64,000 nucleotides of DNA from Variovorax flavidus (GCF_030317145.1 NZ_JASZYE010000001.1:1364001-1428000), one strand, 5' to 3'; shown: positions 16,041-27,539, numbered from the stretch's first letter. Made by a program: numbers and translations. The notes: generated from the sequence alone by a model not told the origin.

Positions 16041-16106
16041 CTGAATGGCCGATAGATGAATGGTGCAGTTTCGCGCTGCGCCGCGGGCGTGTCAATCAAC
16101 GCGAGC

Positions 16107-16529
16107 TCACAAAGACCCGCGCTGGCTCCGAGGCACGCCCGGCGCCGTGGGCGCGTCCGCTTGCGCCCTCTCCTGATCGAGGTTCACCAGCAGTCCGTGC
16201 ATGGTCAGCATCCGCAACGCTTCGACCTGGGTGAATTCCTGATCGGTGGCGATGAACCGCATCTCGTAGGCGCCGAGGCGGATGGCGTCGCCATGAACGA
16301 GCACCTGGCTCTCGATACGGACTTCATTGACGAAGGTTCCGTTGCGGCTGCCGAGATCGGTGATGGTCACAAAGGCCTGCTCGACATCGATGACCGCGTG
16401 GTCCCTGCTTGCCTGGCTCGAATCCACGATGACGTCGTTGCCAGGGCCACGCCCGACCTTGTTGTCGTGGGGCTGGAGAAGGACCTGCCGCGTCTCGCCG
16501 GTGGAGGTCATCATGAGGAGCGCCGGCAT
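16107..16529 (-). CDS. FHA-domain protein
   Basis: A 140-residue protein made almost entirely of one forkhead-associated domain, which binds phosphothreonine peptides. The phosphopeptide loop residues are present: KVGRGPGNDVIV, SSQASRDHAVI and LGSRNGTFVN. A ~35-residue tail follows (MLTMHGLLVNLDQER). It has no enzymatic domain, so it should act as an adaptor for a Ser/Thr kinase pathway. A kinase-like gene lies 1.2 kb away on the same strand, but that kinase domain looks inactive, so a link is only a suggestion. Confidence 0.88.
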   Translation of the reverse strand: MPALLMMTSTGETRQVLLQPHDNKVGRGPGNDVIVDSSQASRDHAVIDVEQAFVTITDLGSRNGTFVNEVRIESQVLVHGDAIRLGAYEMRFIATDQEFTQVEALRMLTMHGLLVNLDQERAQADAPTAPGVPRSQRGSL

Positions 16530-16835
16530 GTCGGGCTCTTCAACCGTTGCGGCCGCGATGGTCGGCGGGAAATGGGGAGGTGCTGCTCTTCATAGGTATT
16601 CCCTGCCGATGATAGGCATCGTCACGCGCAGAGTGAAGTGGAGGGGCTTACGAATACCTACGCGCTACTGAAGATCGGTGACGAGCAGGGTCATACCTCT
16701 CTTATCGGCAGGCGAAGGCATTCTTGAAGTCCGATGCCTTCACGCAGGAGCGGATGGCATCGCGCCCGAGGCGACGATCGCCTCCAGGCAGGCCCGCACG
16801 TAGATGAGCGGCAGGTCCGGCGGGAACGTCCGCAG
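16530..16835 (-). other. intergenic stretch with no firm gene; possible coding remnant
   Basis: No convincing gene. On the minus strand a frame closing at TAA 16702-16704 ends ...GRDAIRSCVKASDFKNAFACR, which looks protein-like and Cys-bearing but has no start or family match within the available space, so it may be a gene remnant. A separated 9-base inverted repeat TAGGTATTC (16593-16601) and GAATACCTA (16652-16660) lies just upstream of the FHA gene. Confidence 0.3.
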
Positions 16836-17546
16836 CTACCCCGCGAGTCCCACGAACACGTTCTGCACGTCGTCGTTCGCATCGATGGCGGCCAGGAAGG
16901 TCTCGACCTCCTCCAACGCCTCGGCGCCCAGGCTGGCCGGATCGATCGGGTTCTTGGCCTTGTAGCCGAGCTTCGCCGACAGAACGGAGAAGCCCTGTGC
17001 CGGCAAGGCGCGGCTGACCAAATCGAGATCGACGGGATCGGTGAGGAAGACGGTGACTCCCTCCTCGCCGCGCTCGAAATCCTGCGCCCCTGCCTCGATG
17101 GCGGCCAGTTCAGGGTCGACCCCCGCTTGCTGGGCTTCGGCTTCAATCATGCCGAGGTGGTCGAAATCCCAGGCGACCGATCCAGAGGCGCCCAGTTGGC
17201 CCTTGCGGAACAGCACCCGCATCTCTGGCGCGGTGCGGTTCACGTTGTCGGTCAAGCATTCGACCATCACCGGCACCCTGTGCGGCGCAAAGCCTTCGTA
17301 GATCACGCGGTCGAAATGCACCGACTCGCCTGTCAGGCCGGCACCCTTCTTGATGGCACGCTCCAGCGTGTCCTTGGGCATCGAGACCTTGCGCGCCTGC
17401 TCAACCACGAGCCGCAGCCGAGCGTTCGATGCCGGATCGGCCCCGCTGCGCGCAGCGATCATGATTTCCTTCGCGAGTTTGCCGAACAGGCGTCCTTTGG
17501 CGTTGGCCGCCAGGTCCTTGTGCTTGGCTTTCCATTGCGCGCCCAT
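16836..17546 (-). CDS. YebC/PmpR family DNA-binding regulator
   Basis: A 236-residue protein starting [28 protein letters not shown], the near-invariant YebC N-terminus, with the [21 protein letters not shown] helix and the [16 protein letters not shown] and FDHLGMI motifs. The family includes transcription regulators (PmpR) and, in other work, factors that help translation through proline stretches. Start ATG 17546 is fixed by the conserved N-terminus although the frame stays open upstream. It is a monocistronic-looking gene, 143 bases downstream of the large sensor kinase gene. Confidence 0.93.
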   Translation of the reverse strand: MGAQWKAKHKDLAANAKGRLFGKLAKEIMIAARSGADPASNARLRLVVEQARKVSMPKDTLERAIKKGAGLTGESVHFDRVIYEGFAPHRVPVMVECLTDNVNRTAPEMRVLFRKGQLGASGSVAWDFDHLGMIEAEAQQAGVDPELAAIEAGAQDFERGEEGVTVFLTDPVDLDLVSRALPAQGFSVLSAKLGYKAKNPIDPASLGAEALEEVETFLAAIDANDDVQNVFVGLAG

Positions 17547-17689
17547 GTGTGATGTTCCGTGAGTCGCGGCTTTGCCGCGGGAATAGGATTTTGCCGCAGG
17601 CCCGAAGGACCGCGGTGAGAGAAACAACGCCGACCAGCAACTTCTGCTCCACCGCCTGTGCATTCGCAGCGGCCTTGCTGCACGGGGTA

Positions 17690-20600
17690 TCAAGTTGGCT
17701 GTCTGAGCATCCCCGTCGCCCCGGCTTCAGGAAGCTCGAAGTAGAAGTCCGATCCGCGATCCGCGTTCGCAACGGCTCCGATGCTCCCATTGAACGATTC
17801 GACAACGGCTTTGCAGATGCGCAGCCCCATGCCGAGACCTTCGGGCTTCGTCGTGTAAAACGCCTCGAAGAGCCGGTGACTCGCACCGGCGGACAGGCCA
17901 GGTCCGGTGTCGATGACGTCAACGCGGATTGATCCATCCTTGCGCCAAGACTTGATCAGTAGTTCTCGAGGATGTGATTCGTTGGATTCCATGGCCTCGA
18001 TCGCGTTCACGAGGAAGTTCAGGATGACTTGTTGAATCTGCGTTCGATCAGCGGAAACCACGGCGCCGGCGTCGGCAAGCCGCGTCAGAACCTCGACACC
18101 CTTGCGCTCCGCCTGCGGCCTGACCAGGGCCAGGGTCTCGACGATGATCGGATTGATGTCGATGTTTTCTGCCTTGGGCGGGAGCTTCTTGAAGAGCGCC
18201 CTCGTGCGGTCCAGCACCTCGCCCGCATACATCCCGTCCCGCACGATGCGCTCGAGCGAGCGCGCAGCGGCGGCAACGTTGGGCGGATCGGTCGCAAGCC
18301 AGCGCAGGCCCGCGTTGGCACCCGACACCACTCCGACCAGCGGCTGCCTGACGTCGTGCGAAATCCACGCCGCGAGCTCGCCCATCGTCGTGACCCGGTT
18401 CGCATGGGCGAGGTCCGTCTGAAGAAGTCGGTTGCGCCGCTCGACTTCGACCGCCCTCGCCTCGGCCGCCTTTTGCTTCCTCAGGTCGACGACGATGGCC
18501 ACGCCCTTGGTCTGCGTTTCCTCGAAGGTCGCGGCGCCGAGCAGACAAGGGATGCGGGTTCCGTCCTTGTGGAAGTATTCCTTTTCCACAGGCCGAAGCG
18601 CACCGGTCTCATTGAGCTCCTGGACTTCACGATTCACCTGCTCATGCCATTCAGGCGGCGTCATGTCGTACCACCGCAATGAGCCGCTCTCGAGTTCCTG
18701 GCGGGTGTATCCCAGCATCTGCAGGAATGCATCGTTGGCATCCAGGAGTTGTCCGCTGACGTCCCAGAAGACAATTCCGATGACGTCCGACTCGACGAGG
18801 CGCCGGATTCGTGATTCCCTCGCTGCCAGCTCGCGATAGAGGCGCGCATTCTCGAGCGAAACGGCGGCGTGCGACGCAAGCAGCTTGAGCACTTCCAGGT
18901 GCGTCGCCGTAAAAACGCCAGGGGCAAAGTTGTTCTCGAGGTAGAGAACGCCCTGAAGCTTTCCGGAGCCCAGGAGCGGCAGACAAAGGACGGACCTCAC
19001 ACGTCGTTCGCGGACACCGGCATCCACTGCGAGACGCGGGTCGGACAAGGCATCGTCGACGATGACACTCTCGCGCGATCGAATCGCGAAGCGGACGATG
19101 GCCTCCGCTATTGCGCGGGTGGAAGAGCGATCGATTCGCAACTCGACCTCCACCGTTTCGCCCGTCGTCAACGCTTCCGCCTCGATCTCGAATTCGTCTC
19201 CCTTGGGCATGAGCAAGAGGCCACGTTCCGCCCCGGCATGCTCGACCACGGTGCGCATGAGGGTCGTGACCAGCTCATCGCCGACCACCTCGCTGGCTAC
19301 CGCCTTGGAATCCTTGAGAACCCGCTCGAGGTTGATCCGCTCCAGTGGCGCAACCGTCGTGGCAACAGCAAGCATGTGCGGACTCGGACGCATGAACTCC
19401 GGATACGCCGCCTCCAATTGGGCAAGCTTGCCCTTTGCTCCCCACCGCTCATAGGCTTCGATGGCTTCCCTCAGCAAGGCATGGGCAACACGCGTCATGC
19501 CTCGATCCCGATAGAAGCGGCTTGCAAGCTCGCACGCCAACGCCTCGCCGTGCCTGAATCCGTTCTGGCGGGCCGCGTTGGCGCTCTGCTCGTACAAGAT
19601 CTCGGCGTCATGCGAGCGCCCTTCGAGACGAGCCATCTCAGCCTCGACGAGCAATAGCTTGTCGGTGAACGTAGCCGACTTCGTGTCGTGCGCCCATTGG
19701 CCGATGATGCGGTGGTGGCCGCCAAGCCTGGCGCGCAAGTTGTGTCTCTGTTGCTCAGGCACGCGCGACATCACGGCGCAGATCGTCAGCGCGCTGAAAT
19801 AGTGGTGTTCGAGATATTCGATCTGGACGATACGCGTCAACGGATCGGTGTCCACGCGTCTGGACGCGGCCAGTGCCTCGTCGAACTCGCCGGCCATGTA
19901 GTGCAGCAAGGTCTTCCGCTGCCAGTACCACTGGACGAGATTGTTCATTCGCGAGGTCACGAGACTCGCCTCGAAAGCCGCACCGTCGAACGTGTCGTCC
20001 GTGAAGTCCGTCAGGCTCCTGGTCTGGCCGAGCAGGCACGCGATGGTTCTCTCGACGGTCGCGGTAACCGCCGCCGCATCGGCGAAGCCGACGTCATTGC
20101 CGAACTTCAGATGCCTTCGACATTCCTCCTGCGCTTCGACCAGGCCGTGCCCCCGCACGAGGAGGTGCGAGCTGCCCAGATAGCTGCAATAGCATGCAAA
20201 GTAGAGATCGCCAGCTTCGACGGCGAGCCGGATGGCATCCCTGAACTTGCCGAGCGACACGTCCAGGGGTTGCGTCCAGGAAGACGTCAACGCCATCGTC
20301 AGGCATGTCCTTCCGTGGTCGAGTACGGAGTCGCGTTTGGCGGCGAGTCCGTAGGCGAGCTGACACAGGCGATAGCCTTCGTCGAACCGGCCGAACACCG
20401 GCCCCATCAGCCAACCCAGGAGCGCGAAGCCCTGATTGGAGAGATGGGTCGACCCGTGCAGGAGGCTCAGGTTGACCATCTTGCAGACAACCACCACAAC
20501 CAGGTTGAAGTCCGTGAAATACGACGGCGGCCAAAGCTCTGCCAGCAGGCGCATGGACGCCTGCTTTGCCGGGTCGACCATCGGAGGAAGGTCCGCGATC

Positions 20601-23221
20601 ACATCGGTAGGCCGGCCGTTCAAGTTGGCCCAGACTTTGGAGTACTCCGCGTTGACGTCGTCCGTCGATGGATGCGGCGGGATGTCGATGCCCAATTGAC
20701 GCAGCGCGATGAGCCCGCTCTGAACGGCCTCTTTGTACTCCGTGCCCACGGCGTGGAGTTCGACTTTCAGGCGATACGTTGCCGCGACATCGATCGGTCG
20801 TCTCGCGTGCAACAGGAGGTACTGCACCATGTCCCCAGTCTCGGCAAGCTTGCCTCCCAGGAAAGAGCATTCCGCATATTCCAACGCCAACTCGAACGCC
20901 AGCTCGGCGTTCTCGCGTTCGGCCGACTCACCGATCTGCGTGCGCCCCAGATCCAGGTAGCGGCATGCTTCGATGTACGCCGACGAGGCCCGGGCCCTTC
21001 TGCCCGCACGAAGGTTCAACCTTGCCGTCGCTGCCCGCTGGTCTGAATTCAGCGCCGGGCTTCCGGCCTTGTTGAAGTGGCTGACGATCTCGAAGATGTG
21101 CGCATCCAGGTCCTTTTCGTGAGTGGCTTGCAAGAGGCAAGTGCCGACGCGAAGGTGAAGCCCTGCGCGATCAGACTCGGGCACCGTGCCGTAAGCAGCC
21201 TCGTGAACCCGGTCGTGGGCGAAGGAGTAGGCGTTCTGCCGGTCCACGACGAGCCCCAGCCTCAGCGCCTCCTGAAGTCGCTCATGGATGGCAGCCAACG
21301 GCTCCTCCAGCACCAGGCCAAGGGAATCCTTCTCGACATGGCCACCCATGCATGCAAGCATGTGCATCGCTGACAGCGCGTCGTAGGGCAACCGCCGCAC
21401 GCGCTCGATCATGAGCTCCGCGATGTTGTCGGTGGCCCGCTGCTCACGGATGCGCTGCAAATCCCAGCGCCACCGGGACTGCGACGCGTCGTAGCTCAGC
21501 GAGCCGTCGTCGGCCAGGGTCGCCACGAACTGCTGGGCGAAGAGAGGATTGCCACCGGTCTTCTCGTGCACGCACGTTGCAAGCGCTGAGATCTCGGCGT
21601 CGTCGCGGCATCTCAACGCCCCAGCCAGCATCTGCGCCACTTCCTGAGGCCGTATTCCCCCGAGCACCACTTCATGCAGGGGTGCCCCGGAATGACGGAT
21701 GGCGTCGATGCTGCGTTGAAGCGCATAGGCCGCATCGGCCTCATTGGTGCGGTAGGCACCTACCAGCAGAAGGTTGCGGACGTCCGGGTGCGTCGCGAGC
21801 GACTCGAAGACTTCCAGCGTGGCCGCATCGAGCCATTGCAGATCATCAAGAAACAGGACCAGAGGTTGTTCTGGACTTGCGAACACGCTCAGGAACTGCC
21901 TGACGACGAGCAGGAAGCGAGTTCGCGCCTCGCCGCCTGAGAGTTCTGGAACCTGCGCTTGCACTCCGATCAACAGCTCGAGTTCAGGGGCCAGATTGAC
22001 GATCAGCTGGCCATGTGCGGCCAGCGCGTGACGCAATCGAACTCGCCATTGTTCGAGCTCTTCTTCGCGCTTGACCAACAATTCTCGAACCAGGCTCTTG
22101 AACGCCTGTGCGATTGTTGCGTAGGGAATTCCTTGCTTGTACTGATCGAACTTTCCCGCCGCGAACCGGCCATGGGCGGTTGCCGCTGTCCTTTGCAGCT
22201 TGTTCACGAGAGACGACTTGCCGACGCCGGAATAGCCCGACACCAGCACCAGCTCCCGCATCCCCGAGGCGACCACCCGCTGGCAGGCAGCTTGCAGCGC
22301 ATCGACATCCGCGTCGCGCCCATACAGTTCCTCGCCAAAGCGCAGCTCGGTGGTGCGATCCTGCAGTCCCGGCGGGAAGCTCTCGATGTTTTCGCCGGCC
22401 TCCCACTGGCTCAGGCATTGCACGAGGTCGTGGTGAAGACCTGCTGCGGTCTGGTACCGGTCCTCGACTGCCTTGTTCAGGAGCTTCAGGATGATCGCAC
22501 TCAGCTGCGGAGGCACGCCGGCTCGCCTGTCACTCGGCGGGGCCGGGTGCCGAGCCAGGTGGCAATGAATCCATTCCGCCGGATCAACGGCCCGGAATGG
22601 CAAGACTCCCGTCAGCAACTCGTAGAGAGTGATGCCAAGCGAATACAGGTCGCTGCGCCCGTCGAGGCTGCGGCTGCCGCGTCCCGTCTGCTCCGGCGAC
22701 ATGTAGGCGAAGGTGCCTGCGATGACTTCAGGCGAAGCGGGCGCGGTACGTTCCCTGGCGACCCGGGCTGCGATGCCGAAACCCGTCAAGCGCACGCCCG
22801 CATTCGAGGGCAGCACAAAGATGTTGCTGGGCTTGATGTCTTTGTGAAGCACGCCGTTGTCATGCATGTGCGCAACGGCGCGGGACAGTTCGACGCCGAT
22901 TCGCAGAACTTCGGCGATCGACAGTTCGGTGCCTACCCTGTGGGCCAGCAAGTCCCCCCCGGGATCCTGGAGAAGGAGCGCCGAGTCCGAATGCACATAC
23001 TCGAGCGGCAACACCGCCCAGGCAGCGTCGAGCAGGTCCGCCAGTTGGAACTCGTGAAGGAGTCTTTCAGCGCTCTTCTGGTGCACGGACCCGAGCCCGG
23101 CCACCACGACAAGGATGGGCTGCGCAGGCTCGCCCGATGGCTGACGTGTGCTCCGGAACACGGTGCGTTCGGCGTCCCGCCACAACATGCTGGCGTCGGG
23201 GCGTAGTTCCGGCGCCGTCAC
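17690..23221 (-). CDS. giant multidomain sensor: kinase-like domain, AAA ATPase, GAF, PAS, histidine kinase
   Basis: An 1,843-residue protein from GTG 23221, which overlaps the upstream receiver gene's stop (GTGA). Domains in order: Ser/Thr-kinase-like (about 10-275), AAA/ATPase with Walker [10 protein letters not shown] (329-337) and Walker [13 protein letters not shown], a long helical repeat region, GAF (about 1350-1480), PAS (about 1490-1600), then HisKA with phospho-acceptor His1622 in ISHDVRQPL, and HATPase with N-box near 1739, DTGPGL and GLGMGL. The kinase-like part keeps HKDIKPSN, but the DFG Asp is Gly (LTGFGIA) and no VAIK-type Lys is visible, so it is probably a pseudokinase. Expected to be a cytoplasmic sensor phosphorylating the co-encoded receiver(s). 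No membrane segment is seen. Confidence 0.9.
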   Translation of the reverse strand: MTAPELRPDASMLWRDAERTVFRSTRQPSGEPAQPILVVVAGLGSVHQKSAERLLHEFQLADLLDAAWAVLPLEYVHSDSALLLQDPGGDLLAHRVGTELSIAEVLRIGVELSRAVAHMHDNGVLHKDIKPSNIFVLPSNAGVRLTGFGIAARVARERTAPASPEVIAGTFAYMSPEQTGRGSRSLDGRSDLYSLGITLYELLTGVLPFRAVDPAEWIHCHLARHPAPPSDRRAGVPPQLSAIILKLLNKAVEDRYQTAAGLHHDLVQCLSQWEAGENIESFPPGLQDRTTELRFGEELYGRDADVDALQAACQRVVASGMRELVLVSGYSGVGKSSLVNKLQRTAATAHGRFAAGKFDQYKQGIPYATIAQAFKSLVRELLVKREEELEQWRVRLRHALAAHGQLIVNLAPELELLIGVQAQVPELSGGEARTRFLLVVRQFLSVFASPEQPLVLFLDDLQWLDAATLEVFESLATHPDVRNLLLVGAYRTNEADAAYALQRSIDAIRHSGAPLHEVVLGGIRPQEVAQMLAGALRCRDDAEISALATCVHEKTGGNPLFAQQFVATLADDGSLSYDASQSRWRWDLQRIREQRATDNIAELMIERVRRLPYDALSAMHMLACMGGHVEKDSLGLVLEEPLAAIHERLQEALRLGLVVDRQNAYSFAHDRVHEAAYGTVPESDRAGLHLRVGTCLLQATHEKDLDAHIFEIVSHFNKAGSPALNSDQRAATARLNLRAGRRARASSAYIEACRYLDLGRTQIGESAERENAELAFELALEYAECSFLGGKLAETGDMVQYLLLHARRPIDVAATYRLKVELHAVGTEYKEAVQSGLIALRQLGIDIPPHPSTDDVNAEYSKVWANLNGRPTDVIADLPPMVDPAKQASMRLLAELWPPSYFTDFNLVVVVVCKMVNLSLLHGSTHLSNQGFALLGWLMGPVFGRFDEGYRLCQLAYGLAAKRDSVLDHGRTCLTMALTSSWTQPLDVSLGKFRDAIRLAVEAGDLYFACYCSYLGSSHLLVRGHGLVEAQEECRRHLKFGNDVGFADAAAVTATVERTIACLLGQTRSLTDFTDDTFDGAAFEASLVTSRMNNLVQWYWQRKTLLHYMAGEFDEALAASRRVDTDPLTRIVQIEYLEHHYFSALTICAVMSRVPEQQRHNLRARLGGHHRIIGQWAHDTKSATFTDKLLLVEAEMARLEGRSHDAEILYEQSANAARQNGFRHGEALACELASRFYRDRGMTRVAHALLREAIEAYERWGAKGKLAQLEAAYPEFMRPSPHMLAVATTVAPLERINLERVLKDSKAVASEVVGDELVTTLMRTVVEHAGAERGLLLMPKGDEFEIEAEALTTGETVEVELRIDRSSTRAIAEAIVRFAIRSRESVIVDDALSDPRLAVDAGVRERRVRSVLCLPLLGSGKLQGVLYLENNFAPGVFTATHLEVLKLLASHAAVSLENARLYRELAARESRIRRLVESDVIGIVFWDVSGQLLDANDAFLQMLGYTRQELESGSLRWYDMTPPEWHEQVNREVQELNETGALRPVEKEYFHKDGTRIPCLLGAATFEETQTKGVAIVVDLRKQKAAEARAVEVERRNRLLQTDLAHANRVTTMGELAAWISHDVRQPLVGVVSGANAGLRWLATDPPNVAAAARSLERIVRDGMYAGEVLDRTRALFKKLPPKAENIDINPIIVETLALVRPQAERKGVEVLTRLADAGAVVSADRTQIQQVILNFLVNAIEAMESNESHPRELLIKSWRKDGSIRVDVIDTGPGLSAGASHRLFEAFYTTKPEGLGMGLRICKAVVESFNGSIGAVANADRGSDFYFELPEAGATGMLRQPT

Positions 23222-23604
23222 CTCCGGGGCTCCAAGGCATCCGCAATCGCAGAGAGAAGGGCCTGTGCGTCGAAAGGCTTCCGGAACAGGGCGTGCACGT
23301 CCCGGGCCAAGGGCATGCTGCGGGTCATGCGCGCTGCCTGATCGTCCGCCGTGAACAGGATGATGGGCAACAGCGGCCTCTGCTGGTGGGCCAGCGCCAT
23401 CACCTCCCACCCGTCCAGGCCAGGCATGCAGATATCCGAGATAAGGCAGTCGATAGCCTGCAGGGCTTCGCCGCGAAGCAAGGCGTTCGCCGAGGAGAAG
23501 GTGAGCGCAGCGTAGCCCGCGGATTCAAGCAGATCCGAAACAGACTCCAGCACTACCAGGTCGTCGTCGACCACGGCAACGGTGGCGCGCGCTTTGGTAT
23601 TCAC
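23218..23604 (-). CDS. single-domain response regulator (receiver only)
   Basis: A 128-residue CheY-like receiver with acidic pocket VVDDD (residues 11-15), phospho-acceptor Asp57 in LISDICMPG, Thr85 in LFTADD and Lys109 in FRKPF. No output domain. Its start overlaps the stop of the upstream FixJ-like gene (ATGA) and its stop overlaps the start of the sensor kinase gene (GTGA), so all three are translationally coupled. A free receiver between a kinase and a DNA-binding regulator suggests either a phosphate shuttle or a sink. Confidence 0.93.
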   Translation of the reverse strand: MNTKARATVAVVDDDLVVLESVSDLLESAGYAALTFSSANALLRGEALQAIDCLISDICMPGLDGWEVMALAHQQRPLLPIILFTADDQAARMTRSMPLARDVHALFRKPFDAQALLSAIADALEPRR

Positions 23605-24242
23605 GGCATGCGCGGCTCGGCATCCGCAGAGTGCGCAATGCCCAGCTTGATCGACATTCGCACCAGATCGGCGAAGGATTCCGCCTGCATCTTGCGCATG
23701 ACATTGCCACGATGGATTTGCAGCGTGACTTCACTGATGCCGAGGCTTGCAGCAACCTGTTTGTTGAGCAGGCCTCGCGCAATGAGCGGCAAGACCTCCC
23801 GCTCTCGCGGGGTGAGCGCCTCGTGGCGCCGTTCAAGTTCCGCGACTTCAGCCTGTGCCGATTGCTCCAGGCGGTGCCGGCTCATGGCCGATTCAACGGC
23901 GGCCAGCAACTGCTGCTCGTCGAATGGCTTGGGCAGGAAATCCACGGCGCCGGCCTTCATCGCGCGCACGGTCGACGGGATGTCGCCATAGCCAGTGATG
24001 AAGATGATCGGCGGATGCTGGCGACCGGCGAGTTGCCGCTGCAATTCGAGGCCATTCATGTCGGGAAGGTTCACGTCCAGCACCAGGCAGGCGGGCACGG
24101 CGTAGCTTCCGCTCGCCACGTACTCGGCGGCCGAGGCAAAGGTCACGATCCCGAAGCCCAGCGAGCCGATGAGATCCTCCATCGCCGCACGCACGCTTTG
24201 GTCGTCGTCAACGACGATCACTGTGCCCTCTCGCCCCGTCAT
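23601..24242 (-). CDS. FixJ/NarL-type response regulator
   Basis: A 213-residue regulator. The receiver (1-120) has VVDDD, phospho-acceptor Asp56 in LVLDVNLPD, and KPF near 107. A LuxR/GerE HTH (about 142-195) reads LTPREREVLPLIARGLLNKQVA. FixJ-like regulators activate transcription when phosphorylated. It is the first gene of the three-gene operon; the 240 bases upstream, shared with a divergent regulator gene, should carry the operon promoter. Confidence 0.93.
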   Translation of the reverse strand: MTGREGTVIVVDDDQSVRAAMEDLIGSLGFGIVTFASAAEYVASGSYAVPACLVLDVNLPDMNGLELQRQLAGRQHPPIIFITGYGDIPSTVRAMKAGAVDFLPKPFDEQQLLAAVESAMSRHRLEQSAQAEVAELERRHEALTPREREVLPLIARGLLNKQVAASLGISEVTLQIHRGNVMRKMQAESFADLVRMSIKLGIAHSADAEPRMP

Positions 24243-24482
24243 CCTGCCTCCTGCGTGTCGAACTCATAGAAAGTTGCTATTTCGCCGCAACGACCGGTGC
24301 ACTACCGTTCGGTCCTTGCGTGAACTTTCATTACGTTCCGAATCGTAGCGTATCTATCCTCGATTCGCCGATCGACCCTTACAAGCCCGACTCAGTGCCA
24401 AGCTCCCTGCCCTCCCATTTCTGCCCTCGAGCCCCGGACGCCCACGTGCGCCGCTCGGTCGCGTTTCTTCATTCCTGAGCCG

Positions 24483-27400
24483 GTGACTTCCAGCACCACG
24501 TCGCCTGCTCGCCCTGACGGAAGAGCACACCAATCCGCGTCGTCGGATGCTGCTGCGTTTCGCTCCGCGAGCGTTTCGTTCGGACCGTTTCGCCTCTACC
24601 CTGCTGCGCGACGCGTCGAGAAGGGTGGCGTCCTGTTTCCGCTCAGCAGCCGTGCGCTCGACATCCTGATCGTCCTTGTCGAGCACGCCAGCGAAATCGT
24701 CGGCCATCGGGATCTGACCGCACGCGTATGGCGCAACCTGGAGGTGGGGACCGGCAGTCTGCGAACGCACATCGCCGGCCTGCGCAAGGCACTGGGCGAC
24801 GGCGAAGGCGGCGCTCGGTACATCGCGAACGTGGCGGGCCAGGGCTATTGCTTCGTGGCACCGATATTTCGCTCAACGCCATCCGAACCTGCGCCCTCGC
24901 CTGCTCGTGCCGACGCCCATGACGGCGCCGCCTTCAGGATGCGTGCGCTGCCACCGCTGCTCGCCCGGATGGTCGGGCGCGACGAGGCGAGTCGCGCCAT
25001 CTCCCGCGACCTCATTGCGCATCGCTTTCTGAGCATCGTCGGCCCCGGAGGCATGGGCAAGACCACTGTCGCCGTGGCCGTCGCGCACGCCCTGCGCGGA
25101 TCGTTCGCCGACGCGGTGTGCTTCGTGGACCTGAGCGCACTATCGAACCCGGCGCACGTCGCCTCTACGGTCGCTTCGACGCTCGGGCTCACCATCCAGG
25201 CCGAGGACGCGCTGCCGGAACTCCGTGAATCACTGCGACGCTCGCGGATGCTCCTGGTTCTTGACAACTGCGAGCACGTCATGGATGCGGCGGCAGTGTT
25301 GTCCGAAGAGATCTTCCGGGTGGCGCCTGAGGTGCATATCCTCGCGACCAGCCGAGAGGCCTTGCGGGTTGCCGGAGAGTGCACCTATCTGCTGCCCCCT
25401 CTCGAGTACCCGTCGCCCGACGCCCGCCTCGACGCTGCCGCGGCCCAGGCCTTTCCGGCCGTCAGGCTCTTCATCGAGTGCGCAGCAGCCACCGGATCCC
25501 GATTCGAGCTGAGTGACGCGGACGCACCGATCGTGGCGAGCATCTGCGGTCGGCTCGACGGCATCGCACTTGCAATCGAATTCGCGGCAGGCCGCGTCGG
25601 GGCCTACGGCATCAACGGCATCGATGCCCTGCTCAACAGCCGGTTCGGTTTGGAATGGCCCGGAAGGCGCACCGCGCCGCAGCGTCACCAGACGCTGCAT
25701 GCCACGCTCGACTGGAGCCACGATCTTCTTTCCGAGAGCGAGCGGGCGGTGCTGCGACGATTGTCCATTTTCGTCGGCAGCTTCACGCTTGAAGCCGCGC
25801 AGGCGGTCGCGCGTGCAGGCACCGTCGACAACGATCGAGTTGTCATCAATGTCGGCGAGCTTGTCGCGAAATCAGTGGTGTCCTCTGTGGTGGGCTCCGA
25901 CCGCTCACTGCGCTATCGGCTCATGGAGACCACTCGAGCCTACGCAATCGAGAAACTCGACGAAAGCGGTGAGTTGGACGCTACAGCCGAGCGCCATGCG
26001 GCGTATTTCACGCGGCTCTTCGATGCCGCGGCCGGTGGCGGCATCGACCCACACCGCGACGATCAAGCCCTTGAGCTCGTCGAGCACCTGGGTAACGTAC
26101 GTGCGGCGCTTGCCTGGTGCTTCGGCGGGCCGGCGGATACCCCGCGCCAAACATCATTGGGCGTCGACCTCGCGGCGGCAGCGGCGCCGGTCCTGATGCA
26201 GCTCCTTCTGTTCAATGAAGCCCTCCGGTGGAGCACAGCGGCCCTGTCGATGCTGCGCGATTCGGACCGCTTGACCGCCAAGGAGATGGTCTTGCAGGAG
26301 ACGCTCGCGATTGCGTCGATGTGGACGCGCTCCAATGGAAGTGACCTGGGCCGGGCCATCACCCGCGGCCTTGAGATCGCGAACCATCTTGGACACCCCG
26401 CGCCCAAGCTGCGTTGGATGGTGGGGATGCACATCTATCTGCTGCGCATGGGAGATTTCGCCGCCACCCGGGAAGTCGCCGAGGCGCTGAATGGGCTCGC
26501 TCGCACATCGGAAGACGCTTCGTACAAGGTCATGTCGGACTGGTTGCGCGGGTCATCGGCGCATTTCATGGGCGATCAACAGGCGGCGCGACAGTACTTC
26601 CAGGACGGTTTCGGGCGAACCGGCCCACGCAAGCTGCAGCTTTTCGGGCTCGACTACCGCGTGCGAGCGCTGGTGACCTTCTCCCGCGTGCTGTGGCTCA
26701 GCGGATGCCCAGACCGTGCGATGGAAGTTGCGCGAGAGGCGATCAGCGAAGCCGAGACTTTCGGGCGGCCGCTGGACGTGTGCTTCTCGCTGCTCTACAC
26801 CACCTCGGTGTTCCTCTGGTGCGGTGATTGGACAACGGCGCAGCGCTCGTTTTCCCAGCTGACCCAACACACCAACTGGCCCTCGTTGTCTTCGTTCCAT
26901 TCGACTGGCCAGGCCCTGGAAGGCGAACTGCTATTGAACATGGGAGAGGCGGAGCGTGGCATCGCCATGCTCCGCGCTGCCTTGCGGAGCATGCGGGACC
27001 AGCGACAGCTTCTCTTCTTCATGCGAGCCGCTGGCGCACTCGCAGGTGGCCTTATCGGGCAGGGACAGCCCGGCGACGCTCTTGCGGTCGTCAACGACGC
27101 CATCGCCGAAACCGAAGGCGGACCCGAGGGTACAGAACTCGCGGAATTGCTGCGGTTGCGGGCCGAAGCCTTGATGCGGCTGCCTGACTCCGATCCGGCG
27201 CGCGTGAAAGAAGCACTGATGCGCTCGCTCGAATGCGCCCGCCGCCAGCGAGCGCTGAGCTTGGAACTGCGAACAGCCACGACGCTCGCACGCCTTCGCG
27301 CAATTCAAGGCGATCGTGAGGACGCCTATCGCGTTCTCGACTCGGCACATCGCTCATTCACCGAGGGCTTCGGGACCCCGGATATCCAGTCGGCCGAACG

Positions 27401-27539
27401 CTTGCTGAAGGAGTTGGCCCCGACGGCGGCCGGGCACCAAGGTCGCCGGGCTCGACGCATCAAGACACTAGAGGTGATTCCAGCGCCGCCAGAAGTTCAC
27501 GCGCCGTCACAAGGTCGACCGTGCCGTGACCTTCGGTGA
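24483..27539 (+). CDS. winged-helix transcriptional regulator fused to NB-ARC-like ATPase and helical repeats (copy 1)
   Basis: A 1,018-residue protein from GTG 24483. An OmpR/CadC-type winged helix lies at 31-128 (SVSFGPFRLYPAARRV ... YIANVAGQGYCFVAP), then a signal-transduction ATPase (COG3903-like) with Walker A GPGGMGKTT (187-195), Walker B LLVLDNCEHV and the sensor LATSREALRV, then a helical TPR-like region to the end. It has no receiver domain, so ATP and ligand binding probably drive activation, as in MalT/AfsR-type STAND regulators. It is paralogous to the gene at 37262-40186. Its last ~70 bases overlap a minus-strand fragment of a third paralogue. A paralogous TetR gene follows 461 bases downstream. 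Confidence 0.88.
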   Translation: MTSSTTSPARPDGRAHQSASSDAAAFRSASVSFGPFRLYPAARRVEKGGVLFPLSSRALDILIVLVEHASEIVGHRDLTARVWRNLEVGTGSLRTHIAGLRKALGDGEGGARYIANVAGQGYCFVAPIFRSTPSEPAPSPARADAHDGAAFRMRALPPLLARMVGRDEASRAISRDLIAHRFLSIVGPGGMGKTTVAVAVAHALRGSFADAVCFVDLSALSNPAHVASTVASTLGLTIQAEDALPELRESLRRSRMLLVLDNCEHVMDAAAVLSEEIFRVAPEVHILATSREALRVAGECTYLLPPLEYPSPDARLDAAAAQAFPAVRLFIECAAATGSRFELSDADAPIVASICGRLDGIALAIEFAAGRVGAYGINGIDALLNSRFGLEWPGRRTAPQRHQTLHATLDWSHDLLSESERAVLRRLSIFVGSFTLEAAQAVARAGTVDNDRVVINVGELVAKSVVSSVVGSDRSLRYRLMETTRAYAIEKLDESGELDATAERHAAYFTRLFDAAAGGGIDPHRDDQALELVEHLGNVRAALAWCFGGPADTPRQTSLGVDLAAAAAPVLMQLLLFNEALRWSTAALSMLRDSDRLTAKEMVLQETLAIASMWTRSNGSDLGRAITRGLEIANHLGHPAPKLRWMVGMHIYLLRMGDFAATREVAEALNGLARTSEDASYKVMSDWLRGSSAHFMGDQQAARQYFQDGFGRTGPRKLQLFGLDYRVRALVTFSRVLWLSGCPDRAMEVAREAISEAETFGRPLDVCFSLLYTTSVFLWCGDWTTAQRSFSQLTQHTNWPSLSSFHSTGQALEGELLLNMGEAERGIAMLRAALRSMRDQRQLLFFMRAAGALAGGLIGQGQPGDALAVVNDAIAETEGGPEGTELAELLRLRAEALMRLPDSDPARVKEALMRSLECARRQRALSLELRTATTLARLRAIQGDREDAYRVLDSAHRSFTEGFGTPDIQSAERLLKELAPTAAGHQGRRARRIKTLEVIPAPPEVHAPSQGRPCRDLR

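Noticed and set aside
19688..21046. 452-codon plus-strand frame
   Set aside because: Antisense to the large sensor kinase, no motif.
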